From: Steinernema hermaphroditum
Lineage: Eukaryota; Nematoda; Chromadorea; Rhabditida; Steinernematidae
NCBI GenBank assembly: GCA_030435675.1
Contig: CM059621.1
Span: 3,906,001 to 3,970,000 of the forward strand
Direction of reading: 5' to 3'
Length of the DNA stretch: 64,000 nucleotides
The stretch's first letter is position 1, and each line of letters opens with the position of its first letter. Of the stretch, positions 11,882-23,485 are shown piece after piece. The position numbers were made by a program, and so were the translations under genes. The notes below the pieces were generated by a model. It was not told where the DNA came from, searched no databases, and saw only the letters and a list, made by a program, of their open reading frames with translations.

Positions 11882-14342
11882 CTATTTGGCGCTGGAAGAA
11901 GTGCTTGTTTTAACAAAAGCGATTGATTTCCCTTTGCAGCAAAGGCATTCGCGTAATAATTTCCGAACTTCAGGATTGAATACAATCATGGTCAGCCTAA
12001 AACGATGTACCATATCTGGTTTAATTTCGCACACCTTACCCATTGAGAAGGTAGGCAACTATGCGTGCATCGAACTCGGCTACATAAAGGGCAATGTTAT
12101 CACTGTTTTCTGTCCGGCTTTTGTTGTCGACAACGACCATCATCACCAGTGAGATCATCATTGACAAATTTTGTACGACTGTCTGTATATGCTTTCAAAA
12201 CGCGATATAGAACGTACTTTTACCTGAGCAAAGAAACGCACATTGCGGCGAAAAGCTTCGTCTTTAGCCACACTTTGATTTCCTATTTTAATGCGAACTA
12301 TTTTGTAGAATGTGATGCAATCCATTGCAAGAGAAATTGCACAGTAAACAGTACATCCTTTGCGGACAATTGTGGCAAATATAGAGGAATCATGACTGCT
12401 GTCCGCGCAGGTGACGAAGATGTACTCGTAGTATTGTGGACTGTAGCCCATGAAACTACACGGCACAACTAAAAATTTCACTTCAGGTGAACAATGTGCA
12501 GTCGCTGCTAATCCCACTGGCTTGTATCGAATACGTGTCTTATGGCTTCTAAGAAAAATAGACACGGATGGATGCGCATGACTGTACGTCCTTTAGGCAC
12601 AAAGATCATAGTCACCTAAAAACGCCGAAACAAACCCAAAGTGGGAAGCTGGGAAGTGCTTTACATACATATGGGCATATGTACATATGGGCACATTAGT
12701 CTACCGGCGGTTAACACGTTTATACGTGTAAAAAAAACGAAGCAGGACAACTCGCCGCCGCCAACTCGCCGCCACGAACTCGCCGCCGGCCAACTCGCCG
12801 CCAGCGGAAATACACTGGAACTGCGCCGGCTACCACTTAGAGCACATCCAAATTCCTGCGCTTGATTCTAGCTTAATCTACGCGCACTAACTAACTAGTG
12901 AATATTCGCAAGAGTCAGGAACATTATGGACCATATCTAATCTGAGCTTCCAGGACTACAGAGCTCGTTTAAAACAAATAGACATGAGTCTAAGCCAAGC
13001 CTGGATATTAGCCTTAACTACGAACTCGGTATAGCGGCCAAAACCTGGAAAGAGAAAAACTCATCCGAGTCCTTATCCAATATTGACCAAGGTCTGACGA
13101 TATTTAGGGTACGGATGGGCGAAGCGAGCCCCATATTCATTTCGCGAGTGGCCTAACATCCAGGCTTAATTTAGGCTCAGGCTTAGGATTATGCCTATTT
13201 TTCCCGATTTTAAGCGAGCCCTGTTGTCATGCTGGCTTCGGCAAACCCCGGCTTCGCTTAGGCTCCGGCTTAGGCTGAACCCTGTTGATTTTAAGCGATC
13301 CCGAACGTATCAGTTGATCATAGAGCAAGCGATCATATAGAAAGTTGACTGCTGTGGATAATCACTAACTCTCTGCAAATCTGATTTGAAAGTACGCGTG
13401 ACTTAGGCTAGAATCAAGCGCTGAAATTTTTATGTGCTCTAAGTGGTAGCCGGCGCAGTTCCAGTATATTTCCGCTGGCGGCGAGTTGGCCGGCGGCGAG
13501 TTAGCGGCGGCGAGTTGGCTAGCGGCGAGTTCGTGGCGGCGAGTTGGCGGCGGCGACTTGGCTGGCGGCGAGTTGGCGGCGGCGAGTTGTCACGTACCGG
13601 TAAAAAAAAGTGCCCAAACAGAAGTCATTCCGGTGAGATCGGTCGCTTTCTGTCCTTTTTGCGATTCTTCTTTCCATTTTCCTACCGGTCTCACACTTGA
13701 ATGGTCACAAAAATGACATGTCAGACTTTTGTCTAGATGTCCTTTTTTGTGTTACCCTTTCTGAGATCTGAAAGAAAACACTCACCGAAATACAGACACA
13801 AGAGAAGAGTGCACAGCGACCATGTGGCGACGATAATAACAGTTGCTATTCGCTTTGAAAAGATGAAATTGTACTTAAGCGGTGCGCAAAGAGCTATCAT
13901 TCTATTAGCCGAGACATACTGATGTATAGCACAGGCCTCCACAGAGAAGAATAGACACACCGCACAAGAGACAATACCCATTGTCGGTGGGATGTTCTGC
14001 GGCTGCCTACATAATACATTCAGGAGATGTAACACATGCATACTTACAAAACAGTAACCGGTCCCGTATACAAGACGTGAACCAAATTGGAGCCAACCTC
14101 TCCAATCGTCCGACTCAGCCAAAAAGCGCCGAAGACGCTGTGAAACATAGGGAGTTTTTTGATGACGTACATGTTCAGCAGTCCAATAAGTACAGCACAC
14201 ACGCTTAACTAAACCAAAACTTTAGTAAATGATATCGTTCTGTACTTACAAGCCATATTGACAGTCCAATGAAGGTGTCAAAAGTAGACAATTCACCGCG
14301 CCCTTGAAGCTCATTACCCCACGCATGGTCCGAAGACGCCAT
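11882..14342 (-). CDS. srx-like 7TM chemoreceptor
   Basis: A complete nematode chemoreceptor of the srx type. Six exons (14250-14342, 14048-14208, 13786-14006, 12224-12468, 12040-12182, 11882-11996) sum to 978 nt, or 325 residues, with every phase consistent. Features are QYVSANRMIALCAPLKY at the TM3/loop boundary, a Cys-containing extracellular segment (VVPCSFMGY...VTC), RRNVRFFAQ before TM6, and GLTMIVFNPEVRKLL at the end of TM7, the classic srx signature. The introns are short except the one between exons 3 and 4 (12469-13785, 1317 nt), which holds a mobile element. Expected role is odour or chemical detection at sensory cilia; the ligand is unknown. Confidence 0.85.
12746..13591. mobile_element. 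Non-autonomous element in the srx intron (TIR GACAACTCGCCGC)
   Basis: An 846-bp element with no coding capacity. It begins GACAACTCGCCGCC and ends with the inverse complement. The arms carry a short repeat based on GGCGGCGAGTT and extend through GTAGCCGGCGCAGTTCCAGT and TAAGTGGTAGCC to about 12880 and 13405. The interior has CTTAGGCTC-like repeats. A 234-bp element at 62153-62386 shares the same terminal motif. It is oriented within an intron, so it need not disrupt the gene. Confidence 0.8.
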
Positions 14343-15449
14343 GTTGAATCCTGGATCTTTGTATCCCATTAGCCTGTTTTGTTATTATTTCTTTAGCCTT
14401 TTGTAGTTGAACCTCAAAAACATGTTTTTTGTATGATGGATAACGCTATGACAAAAGGCCTCGCCTTTCCTAGTGTCACGCTCTCGGCGTTTCCTCATTG
14501 TTTCCTCGTCGTAGTTGCTCGCCAAAAGCAACGGAATGCGTAAAGGGCCATTTATACTCTAACTTAACTTTTACTTAACGGTTAACTTAACTGTCGCTTA
14601 GCTTTAACTTGACTGTCGCTTAGCTACGCGACACAGCTGCGCGACAGTCAAGTTAAAGCTAAGCGACAGATAAGTTAACCTACGCAAAGTCAATCTAAAA
14701 ATTTTTTATGCTGATGATTTTATATCCCGATCCGAAACCATCATCGCTGTGCAGTTTTATTTGGTTTTGCGTACATAGTCACGCGTAGACAAGCTAAGCG
14801 ACACAAAAATGGGGTTTTGTGTCGCGCAGACTATAAATGGCCCTTAAAGCCACGCTAAGTACACACGCCGTTGCTGGAATTCCTTGACGGCGCATTCAGT
14901 CCTAGAGCCTACTAAGTTCACGACGCTTTCTCATACGTGACGCGACCTTCCTATCACAAAACTTGAGGTGTCCCTTGTCAGCTTCTCCAATGAACCCAGA
15001 TGCCTAAGACACAACAATAAAATTGACAGCAATACGGGTTTATCTCACCCGAAATACAAATCTCACATAAACAAAATTTCCAACTCGGGGTGACAACAAT
15101 AAAAACTCCAACGAGAGACGACAGACAGAATCACAGATGCACAAGAATCTGCAACACATCGGAGAAAGGGTTCTGGAGCTTTCGGCAATCACACCATGGC
15201 GAGATACGACGCATTCGATGAAGATCTTGCAAAGTTTCTGCATCCTGGCTAGCCCAAGAAGTAAACAGCGAAATATGAGCTCCTGATTTTTGATTTTGGT
15301 TTTTTGTTAAATTTCCAAAAATGGTGTGATCCGTTTTCTCCACATGTTTGGTAAATTTAAAGAATAGGAACGTGCTTCGATGCTCAACTGGAGCTCAAGA
15401 AGTAATGTGTCCATCGAACCTTTCTTAAATACCTACACAAACAAACAGA
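14343..15449. other. Intergenic region with a small inverted-repeat element
   Basis: Apart from the MITE-like element at 14543-14848 nothing coding is supported here. Confidence 0.5.
14543..14848. mobile_element. MITE-like element with AGGGCCATTTATA ends
   Basis: About 306 bp. The left end reads AAGGGCCATTTATA and the right end is its inverse complement (TATAAATGGCCCTT), in flanking TAA/AAG context. Inside lies a nested palindrome built from the unit CTGTCGCTTAGCTTTAACTT (14590-14670), also present near the right end as GCTAAGCGACAC. There is no coding capacity. The family is not recognised. Confidence 0.75.
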
Positions 15450-18277
15450 TCAATAAAACTCGTATCCGTTCGGCACTCGGAACTCCACTTGGGAGAACGG
15501 CGTACCAGCTAGAAGTTTCGGACCCGGAAGCTCGCCGTAGGCGTCTACATTGAAATTCGTGTCGGCTTTCAAAGCCCTCCGTCTGATGTGCTCGTACAAG
15601 CAAAAGTAAGCCGCTGGCTGCGTATTATGATAAAACTTGTGGCCAACCAGTTCGGGTCTCTTTATCAGCTCCTTCAAGTCTCCAACTCCAAAAACGCAGG
15701 ATTGCGCTGTGAATTTGCCTGAACGACTTTCTTCATGCACATACGAAACTCCTCCTCCTTACCGTAGCACCTATTTCCCATTCTCCGATAAGTTCCTGTA
15801 TGCCACACTTGATATCTGGAAATGTAATACTTCTCAGGTTCAAAAAGTCCGTATTTCTTTGTCCTGGACAGAGGCTTGCTCTCATTCGTACCGTACTTCT
15901 CATCCCATTCACCGGTGATTTTTTGTTTCCATAGTGAAGCGTCGAATCCACCGGGCATATTGAGAAGATCAGGGTTTCCAGCCAACGTCGTCCAGAAGGT
16001 TTCGTCGGGACACATGGCGCCCTTCAGGTACTCGTAAAGCTCCTCCGTCTTTGGATGATGCACCATGAAATTGGCAGAGGCGCGTGAGAACGTGGCCGAG
16101 AGACTCGACTTCCACAAGGGCAGTGGGGGAGGGCCTGTCTAAATCTCTGTTACCAGTACAGTTGGTACTTCCGCCACTTACTCCATATCGACTGCTCGGA
16201 AGATCCATTATTCCTGCGTTGAAAGAGCCGTTCAATTTTTTGAAAATGCGCACCATTTCCAGGTTGGTTTTAAGTGGAAGATCCACACCACTAAGATACT
16301 GATAGTATTTCCAATCGTCTTTCAAGCGTACTAAGTACTCGACACAGCTGTAGACGCCTTGAAGAACGGAAAATCCGCACCAGTGGATTTTAGGCATTAT
16401 CTTAAAGCGTGATAAGGAATGGATATACAGTGCGACGCAAAATGATAGGTCCACGGTTCAGTAAATTTGAAAACTTGCCATAGGGTTCGTTTTGAGAAAA
16501 AGTTGGGCTTTTCTTTGTGATAGTAGCCTGAAAACAGGATAGAACTGCGCAAAACACCGTTTTCAGCGTCCGAAATTACATAGAGGTATCAATTAGATCG
16601 TTTTAGTGCTTCTGGACATCACTTCCCCTTCAAAACTTTGAACCCTAACTTAACCTGCACTCTTGTCCGGGTCCCGGAACAAACTGTAAAACGGGATTTT
16701 CAGCTTTTGTGATCATTTCCACGTTGTAGAGCGTATGCGAAAACCTATCCGGGTTGTCTTCTGGCAATTGCCTGAGGTTATTAATCAGGGAAAGCCGGAT
16801 CTTTCAAAATCCTTTGAAAAACGACCTTTTTCCATTGTAAATTCCATGGTACGAAGTTTTCACGCCCGGACTGCGCATGTACTCCATTTTTCATGGCATA
16901 AAACAAAAACTGGGGTTTTCGCATACGCTCTGCAACGTGGAAATAATAAAAAAAGCTGGAAATCCCGTCTTACAGATCGTTCCGGGACCCAGATAAGAGT
17001 GCAGGTCAAGTTGGGGTTCTAAGTTTTGAAGGGGAAGTGATGTCCAGAAGCACTAAAACGATCTAATTGATACCTCTATGTAATTTCGGACGCTGAAAAC
17101 GGTGCTTTGCGCAGTTCTATCCTGTTTTCAGGCTACTATCACAAAGAAGAGCCCAACTTTTTCTCAAAACGAACCCTATGGCAAGTTTTTAAATTTTAGG
17201 GGGCGTAGATCTGACGGTAGTCAGTAAGAAACCACAGACTATATTAAGCGTAGATTTTTATCCGTTGCTTAATGTTTAAGTCAAGATCAAACGTCAATTT
17301 AAATGCTTAACGCAGGTTTCCTACAAGTGGACCTATCATTTTGCGTCGGTAAATCCAGATCAAATTCCGATTCATATTTTTTCTGATAACAAATACTCGA
17401 GAAGCAGTGGGCAATTTGTGTGTGATACTGTAGTATTGAGTGCTCTTTCTGATGGTACTGTCGGATTTCTTCCACAGCTTTTGAAAAGACAAAAACAAGA
17501 AAAAAATTAGGTGGACCTATCATTTTGCGTCGCACTGTATATCCGAGCCTACCATGACGAAAATATTCGGAAAGCATTCTCCTATCAAGAACATCTGTCT
17601 CTTGAACTCATCGTTGGTGCTTTCGTCAACAGCAATACAGAATTGATTCTGAGGTTGGTAGACGCTGCTCAGAAGAAAGAGAACCTGGAGTTTTGGCCAT
17701 TTGATGATAATGTGGATCACTAATTGACATTACCTGAACTGCATTTGTGTGAACTAGAAGACTATAAGCGAGAGGAAATTCGAATTCTTCCTGTGACATC
17801 GGTTCTGTTGTGAAGGTGAAGGTCTCTTTGATAGCTTGGCACCTACAAAGTACCCCGATGGACCTGAGGGTCTTATCAAATTCACCAACATGTTCGGCTT
17901 TCCGGCGAAGCTATTCCAGAACTGAACATCGTCGAAACTCCACTTTTCAGCTTTGCGAAGAGTACCTCGATCGTACATGGTCCAATCAACCAGACGCGGA
18001 CAGTCGACGTTCTCACTGTAGCCGTTGACTAATCTCATAGTTTCATCAAATGATTTTCTAGCCGTGTCATAGTTCAAAATTTCGGCGGCATAAGTAGGTG
18101 CAGTAGCTGTTACTTCGCTTGATTCGCTTGTCTTACGTCCATGTGATTGCCTAGAAATGCACCATAGAAGACATATTACGAAAGAATAACACACTTATTG
18201 ATGGCAATAAGGATAAGACTGCCAACCCCTATAAGCAATATCAGCAATCCGATTTTTAGATGGACAAGGAGTGACAT
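15450..18277 (-). CDS. GT14 core-2/I-branching beta-1,6-N-acetylglucosaminyltransferase-like
   Basis: A Golgi type II membrane glycosyltransferase of the Branch (GT14) family, which adds GlcNAc branches to O-glycans. The N-terminal exon starts at ATG 18277 with a cytoplasmic MSLLVHLK and a hydrophobic anchor. It is followed by DCPRLVDW, a Cys/Ala-Ile-Lys-Glu-Thr exon with EFPLAYSLLVH, an NQFCIAVD exon, and WKYYQYLSGVDLPLKTN (conserved in the family). Then come the SPTF-like catalytic part with HPKTEELYEYLKG and CPDETFWTTLAGNP, a DLPSSRYG segment, and the C-terminal KYYISRYQVWH...GKFTAQSCVFGVGDL...ELVGHKFY. Intron positions match the paralogue at 29853-31587. The intron between about 16405 and 17553 is enlarged by an inserted element. 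No damage was seen in the exons. Confidence 0.85.
16428..17537. mobile_element. TA-inserting non-autonomous element in a GT14 intron
   Basis: The 1110-bp element is bounded exactly by terminal repeats: the left starts CAGTGCGACGCAAAATGATA, the right ends with its inverse complement, and TA sits directly outside each end. A third copy of the end (GGACCTATCATTTTGCGTCG) occurs inside at about 17330. Most of the interior is a second foldback: 16464-16700 is the inverse complement of about 16975-17195. No transposase is present. A TA duplication and such ends are typical of Tc1/mariner-type MITEs. Without the element the host intron would be about 36 nt. Confidence 0.85.
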
Positions 18278-20097
18278 GTGCCGAGGGAGTCAATAACAGT
18301 GACTGCAATACGTATAATCGATGCTGCGCTCATCGCTGGTTAGCGTATGAAAACAGCGGTTTTTATTTGCATATTCATGTACAGTGTTGAAAGAGCGTGG
18401 GTGGTAGACGCCTATAGTGTTGGAAAGCAGACTCCCCAGCATGAAAATAGCGCTAATCACAAAGGAAGTCTGTTGTGATTGAGCACATTAAGTACTACAA
18501 ATATCGTACCGTGAAAATGGCTATCCAGCTTGTGGTCATGATGATCACTACATGCAGACATTTGATTATAGTATGGTCAAATGCTTGCCATGATTTTGTG
18601 TGACAGTGCAAAATCAAAATCAACACGAGACTATCTTGTTTAACAGTACTTAGTCGTTGAGGATCTTGATCGTCCTCCATTGTTTTCGACTGTCCCTAAT
18701 GGATTTGAACCATTTCCCTAGGAATGAGCTGGGATTTCGAGTGCCTCCGTTGATTGCTGCGCTACAGAATCAAATGGAATGGTCAACGCAACTGCACCTG
18801 ACAACTTACGATTCCGTACATGGAACACGACCTACAATCCAAATATACAGGAGCCATTCAAATTCATCGGGTGATGGTCGAAATCCCCGCTCATTCCAAA
18901 GAGGACGGCTCAAAGCGCAATAGAGGCGGTCTAAATCCAAAATCGGACTGTTGACGGCTTTATGCCACTGTTCTACATTTGCACTTGCAGATACCCTATA
19001 TAAACGGAGAACCAACGGGTCCGTTGGTCTGTGTGTGTGTGTTTTTCCGTGCGCACGAAGAAAACACCCACGCAAAAGAAGGACCCCGAGGGGAACCGAA
19101 CCCGACACCGCCCGCTTACAAACAGAGAACGTTCGCAATGAGCCACACAGACAGTTGAGATGGTAGTGCTCTACTTCCACTACGCCTCTGGCGATGCTAG
19201 GCTTTGAGTTTTTTTGCAGTTTTTCAGTGATTTTTTGCCGATTTTGTAACCAGCAATGTTGTCAGTTCGAGTTTCCTAAAACTTTATATTTTTTCGCCCA
19301 TTTCAGCCATATACATGAGCGCCAATCTTTCCACCCGCAGGGCTATGGTGTCTTGCCGCTCGCAGGGCTATGGTGTCCTGCTGCCCGCAGGGCTACAGTT
19401 TTTTATCCCCAACTTCAGACCTTTGTATGAGCACCAACCTTGCCGCCCGCAGAGCTATGGGCTACTTGACTTTTAGTACCTGGAGTGTGCAAATTCGCGC
19501 GCAGCCGCGTTTATACAGCTGAAAACCCCATTCACTGATGAATCGTATCAGGCTTTGCTACACTTTAGCACATCTATTTCCCTTCGCAGATCGTTTGCAA
19601 TGAGCCACAAAGACATTTGAGATGGTAGCGCTCTACTTCCACTACGTCTCTGGCGATGCTAGGCTTTGAGTTTTTTTGCAGTTTTTGTAACCAGCAATGT
19701 TGTCAGTTCGAGTTTCCTAAAACTTTACATTTTTTCGCCCATTTCAGCCATTTACATGAGCGCCAATCTTTCCACCCGCAGGGCAATGGTGTCTGGCTGC
19801 CCGCAGGGCTATGAACTACTTGGTTTTTAGTACCTGGAGGGCGCGATTTCGCGCGCAGCTGCGTTTATTTTCAATGATCCTGAAACCCAATGCTTCCTGT
19901 ATAATCGGTCTGTAAATAAGTTTCAGTGCATTATCTGTTCAGTCTAGCATCACATTACCGCCTCATTTATCAATACTCCTGGCTTTAAATGCCTCAATTA
20001 AAATGTGGCTCTAAGTGTCTCAAAGCGATGCGAAAAATATGTAATATAAGCATTTATTAGGAACGGTTCCAGGCTCTTTCATTTACGAAAACATAAA
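18278..20097. other. Intergenic region with a tandem duplication
   Basis: No exon is supported. Its main structure is the tandem duplication at 19129-19880. The open frame at 18806-19180 (-) has no recognisable feature. Confidence 0.5.
19129..19880. repeat. Tandem duplication, about 460-bp period
   Basis: The block starting CGTTCGCAATGAGCCACA at 19129 recurs as CGTTTGCAATGAGCCACA at about 19589. It continues in parallel through CTACTTCCACTACG, GGCTTTGAGTTTTTTTGCAG, AACCAGCAATGTTGTCAGTT and CATGAGCGCCAATCTTTCC. The first copy has extra copies of a short unit (CCGCAGGGCTATGGTGTC) and a few small insertions. The two end in similar GTACCTGGAG...GCGCGCAGC(C/T)GCG. The duplication is old enough for several per cent divergence. 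Confidence 0.8.
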
Positions 20098-21489
20098 ATG
20101 TCGCGCAGCGGACGCCCCCAACAAACTCCCACTATGATGTACAGCGCTGGCTATGCTCAGCCGGACACGGCTCAAGCCCAACAGATTCGCGTTGGTCTCC
20201 GTTCTAAGAGAGTCGATCATCAAGTGACCGCAATTCTCAAGATTGCCTCAACTCTCCCAGATGGATATCTCGAAGGCAACCGCTTTATCGAGTTGATTCA
20301 AATGCCCACTCGAAGTTCTCCTTTAATCGAATTGATCGCTTGCTGTGTTGACTTTCTGTCCGCTATTGTTCCAGCCAATCTGCAACTCGTCTTCAACAAC
20401 TATCAGACCCATTTTGAGGTGGTGGCTGCCTTCCTTAATCTTCTAGGAGTGAGTATTGGTCTCGTGTCACAGGGCGGATCTGTTGAAGTTCCATCGGTGT
20501 TGAAGAGTGAAGCTGCAGTTTCAACCGAAGAAAACGATGAATCCATAAGAGTTGAATTTGCTGCTGTTGCAGAGAAGAATGCGGAGCTGCTGAAGAAGAT
20601 TGTAGAGCTCGAGAAGATAAGCGAAGAAGAAAAAGCTGGAAAAGAAACGACCGAGGCTTCCACATTAACAGATCAAGTGGAGAAAGAAGTTGTCGATGGG
20701 TCCACGTGCACTGAGGAATTCCCTTTTGAGGATCTCCAACAAGCGGTTGCTGTACTGGAGATGGACGTATCTTCATTAGAAGCGACAAATGAAATACTTG
20801 AAGACAAACTATGCAACTACGAAAATGAGACGCCGCATAACTGTATGCTTAACGATGTCCTCTCTTTGGACGATGAACTACGAATCTTGACATCTGAGAA
20901 CTCCACCCTTAACAATTCCTTGAAGAATGGCGAAAAGAAGGTCAACCAATTACAACAGGAACTTCAAGCACTTGAAGAAGAACGTCAACTGATGGAAGAA
21001 GCCGCTGGTGTGATTCCCATCATGAACAAGGCACTAGTACTCCTGAAATACGAAAATGAGAAGCTGAAAGACAATCTCTACTTGTCATTCAAGAAAAACG
21101 ATTCACTTCAAGAAGAACTCAAAGATGAACGGAAAAAAGCAGAAGCTATGAAGCACCTTCAGCTTGAAGAACAGTTCTACCAGCCCAGTCCTAAAGTTGC
21201 ACGATTCAAGCCTAACCGACAGTTCTATTCGGCTCAAGAAGTCTTTGTTAACAGGTTAACCGGACAGCTAACGCACAACCAGTCTAAAGATGATCACATG
21301 GATTATGACACATGGATGGGTCTTCACGAGAACATGACACTGGTAGCCGAGATAAACAAGGTTTTTCGAAACTGTAGGAAACGAAGGCACAGCGATACTT
21401 CTGACGAAAGCGATTCCGACTTCGATGATAGTGATTCAGATGAGGACTCACCAGACGATTCTGGAGTTTCGAGTGATGAAGATGAATGA
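20098..21489 (+). CDS. Intronless acidic coiled-coil protein
   Basis: A single 463-codon exon, unusual in a neighbourhood where genes are cut by introns every 100-300 nt. The N-terminus is basic and Gln/Pro-rich (MSRSGRPQQTPT), followed by a mainly helical region of about 110 residues. From about residue 150 to 370 there is heptad-like Glu/Lys/Leu-rich sequence predicted to form coiled coils, including NQLQQELQALEEERQLMEEA. A KVARFKPNRQFYSAQEVF stretch follows, and the tail is very acidic and Ser-rich (SDSDFDDSDSDEDS). A polyadenylation signal AATAAA follows at about 21510. I do not recognise a family. The basic KRRHS patch followed by the acidic tail would fit a nuclear or scaffold protein, but this is guesswork. 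A retro-copied gene is one explanation for the lack of introns. Confidence 0.75.
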   Translation: MSRSGRPQQTPTMMYSAGYAQPDTAQAQQIRVGLRSKRVDHQVTAILKIASTLPDGYLEGNRFIELIQMPTRSSPLIELIACCVDFLSAIVPANLQLVFNNYQTHFEVVAAFLNLLGVSIGLVSQGGSVEVPSVLKSEAAVSTEENDESIRVEFAAVAEKNAELLKKIVELEKISEEEKAGKETTEASTLTDQVEKEVVDGSTCTEEFPFEDLQQAVAVLEMDVSSLEATNEILEDKLCNYENETPHNCMLNDVLSLDDELRILTSENSTLNNSLKNGEKKVNQLQQELQALEEERQLMEEAAGVIPIMNKALVLLKYENEKLKDNLYLSFKKNDSLQEELKDERKKAEAMKHLQLEEQFYQPSPKVARFKPNRQFYSAQEVFVNRLTGQLTHNQSKDDHMDYDTWMGLHENMTLVAEINKVFRNCRKRRHSDTSDESDSDFDDSDSDEDSPDDSGVSSDEDE

Positions 21490-21986
21490 CTCTTCCAACA
21501 GTAGTACGAATAAAAATCTCTACTTGAAACAAACTTACTTCATACGATTGTAGAGGATCCGGAAGGAATGGTGCGATGATTTTTAGGAAATATAGAAATT
21601 AGGTCTTCGGTTCCGTCGAATCGCTTCTCCAACCAGTCGTTGATCGTGTTTCATGAGCTCTTCCCTTCCGGCGGAACGCGCATACACTGTATCACAAAAA
21701 CGGGAACCACTTCGTCTGAATTTGCATATCCACTGTGTTTCCGTAAAGCGGTCGAAAACAAAATGGAAATTATCAATAACTATGTGTCTCGCTCGCTCCC
21801 TTAAGCGCGCTCCATTCTGGAACAGCCAGTCAAAACAATATGCAAATGGACATGTCACGTCTTCGAACGGATTACACGTCGCCAGTGTATCAACGTTCCG
21901 ACGGATACATAAGCGGGTCTCTGGGCCAGATCCGACAGCGGGTTCGGTTGGAGCGATCCCTCTTCTCGTTTCGGTTGCTGAACATC

Positions 21987-23485
21987 ATGCTCGCTGTCGG
22001 AGGTCAATCTGCTTGGCTCTGCGCCATCTTCGCCACCCTGGCCATCCTCACCGGCATCTCTGGACAGGCAATGGGACCTGCCCAGCAAGCCGCCTTAGCT
22101 CCAGAACTTGTCGGCTACTGGGGAAATGGAGATAGCATGCTGGTTTCCGCTCTGGTTAACATCTCCTCGCAACTCACTGGCGAAGAGGCTGTTGAGTGGA
22201 ATTGGGTAGTCGAGGACTGCAACGCGACGGCCAACAACGCCTCGTTCACCGCGGACGAAGTGATCGTCGCCTGTGCCTCGGAGATCCAGGCCTACTTCCA
22301 GAAGTTCCCTGATGTGCAGCAGATGTTCCTCTACTCGTCCATTGGAAACTGGGGCAGCTTCAGCGACCTCTTCCAAGAAGTCGTCTACATCAACGCGCCC
22401 CTCACGGCGAGCATGATTGCTCTGGTCAATGGACAGAGCGAACTGGAGCTCGCCATTGAACAGTACATCTCGACCATCTCGGACCCGAACGAAATCGCTG
22501 CTTTGGAAGTGCTTCTCGCTGAGATCCACGGTGTTCTCAACAACACCGCCCTCAGCTATGACCAGCAGATGGCGAACCTGTCTTCCATCTTCGCCGACTT
22601 CTTCAAGCAGCACCCTGCTTGGGCAGCATCCATCCGCGGCATCAAGATCCCCGGCTTCGGCTCAATCGGAGACTTCCTGAACGTTGCCGACCAGGTATGC
22701 TGTATGGAAGTGCTACTGATCTCATAGGTTTGCAGCACTTCCGCATCGACAACTTCGGTCAGCTCTTCGTCATCGACGCCGGACAGACCCAGAGCCGCTT
22801 GGTCGTCGACCTGACCAACGACGTCAACAAGCCCGCTTACAATCTCACCCGCAGCGAAAAGACCCTTCTGTTGGACTTCATCAACGACATCCAGGCGATC
22901 TCCAGCAACGCCTCGCTGAGCACCAACGACAAGATCGCCGCGATCGTGGCTGCGTACCAGCAGCTGATGTTAATCGCCCCTTACCTGCAGTCCGTTTTGG
23001 GCTCATTCCCCATCGGAACTGAGTTCGGTTTCGGCACATTCCAGGACCTCATCAACGCCTATGACTTCGTAAGTTATTGCACTTGCAACACCCCAGTAAT
23101 GTCCTCTTGGTCCGTGGTCTTCGCGCCGACGGCTGCTCCCACAACAAAGGCTCCAACCACCACCCCCATGCTGGGCAACTGCGCCACTCTGTCTCAGGTC
23201 ATCAAGGTCTTCAACGGCAACGAGACTATCTTCTACGACTCATCCAACCAGTACCTGAACAACAACCCCGGCACTCAGGCCACCAACTGGCGCCCGTACC
23301 TCACCCGTATCCAGAACACGATCATCATGAACAGCACGTTGACGACCACCCAGCAGATCCAACAGATCGCCTACACCATCAAGACCTACGAGGGCACCAA
23401 CACCGCCCGTATTTCCTATCTCAACGGCATCATGATCGGCAGCTGGGGCACCTACGCTCAGTTGCTCACCTGTGGAGGATACTAA
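21987..23485 (+). CDS. Secreted multi-module glycoprotein, family unknown
   Basis: The start at 21987 (MLAVGGQSAWLC) gives a signal peptide ending near ISG or GQA. Reading from there, about four modules of 95-110 residues follow. Each has a helical stretch, an N-glycosylation-rich segment (NNAS, NNTA, SNAS, NSTL), a Y/F-rich helix, and an ending of the form GS(F/W/I)G(S/T)(F/Y)xxL(F/L). An intron at 22695-22734 (GTATGC...TTTGCAG) joins VADQ to HFRIDNFGQ. A Thr/Pro linker (TTKAPTTTP) precedes the last module. A possible second intron starts at 23070 (GTAAGT) but its acceptor is ambiguous. The codon use is GC-rich compared with neighbours, as in highly expressed nematode genes. No named family is recognised. 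Confidence 0.75.

Noticed and set aside
22095..22613. 172-codon minus frame inside the multi-module gene
   Set aside because: Antisense shadow caused by strong codon bias of the plus-strand gene.
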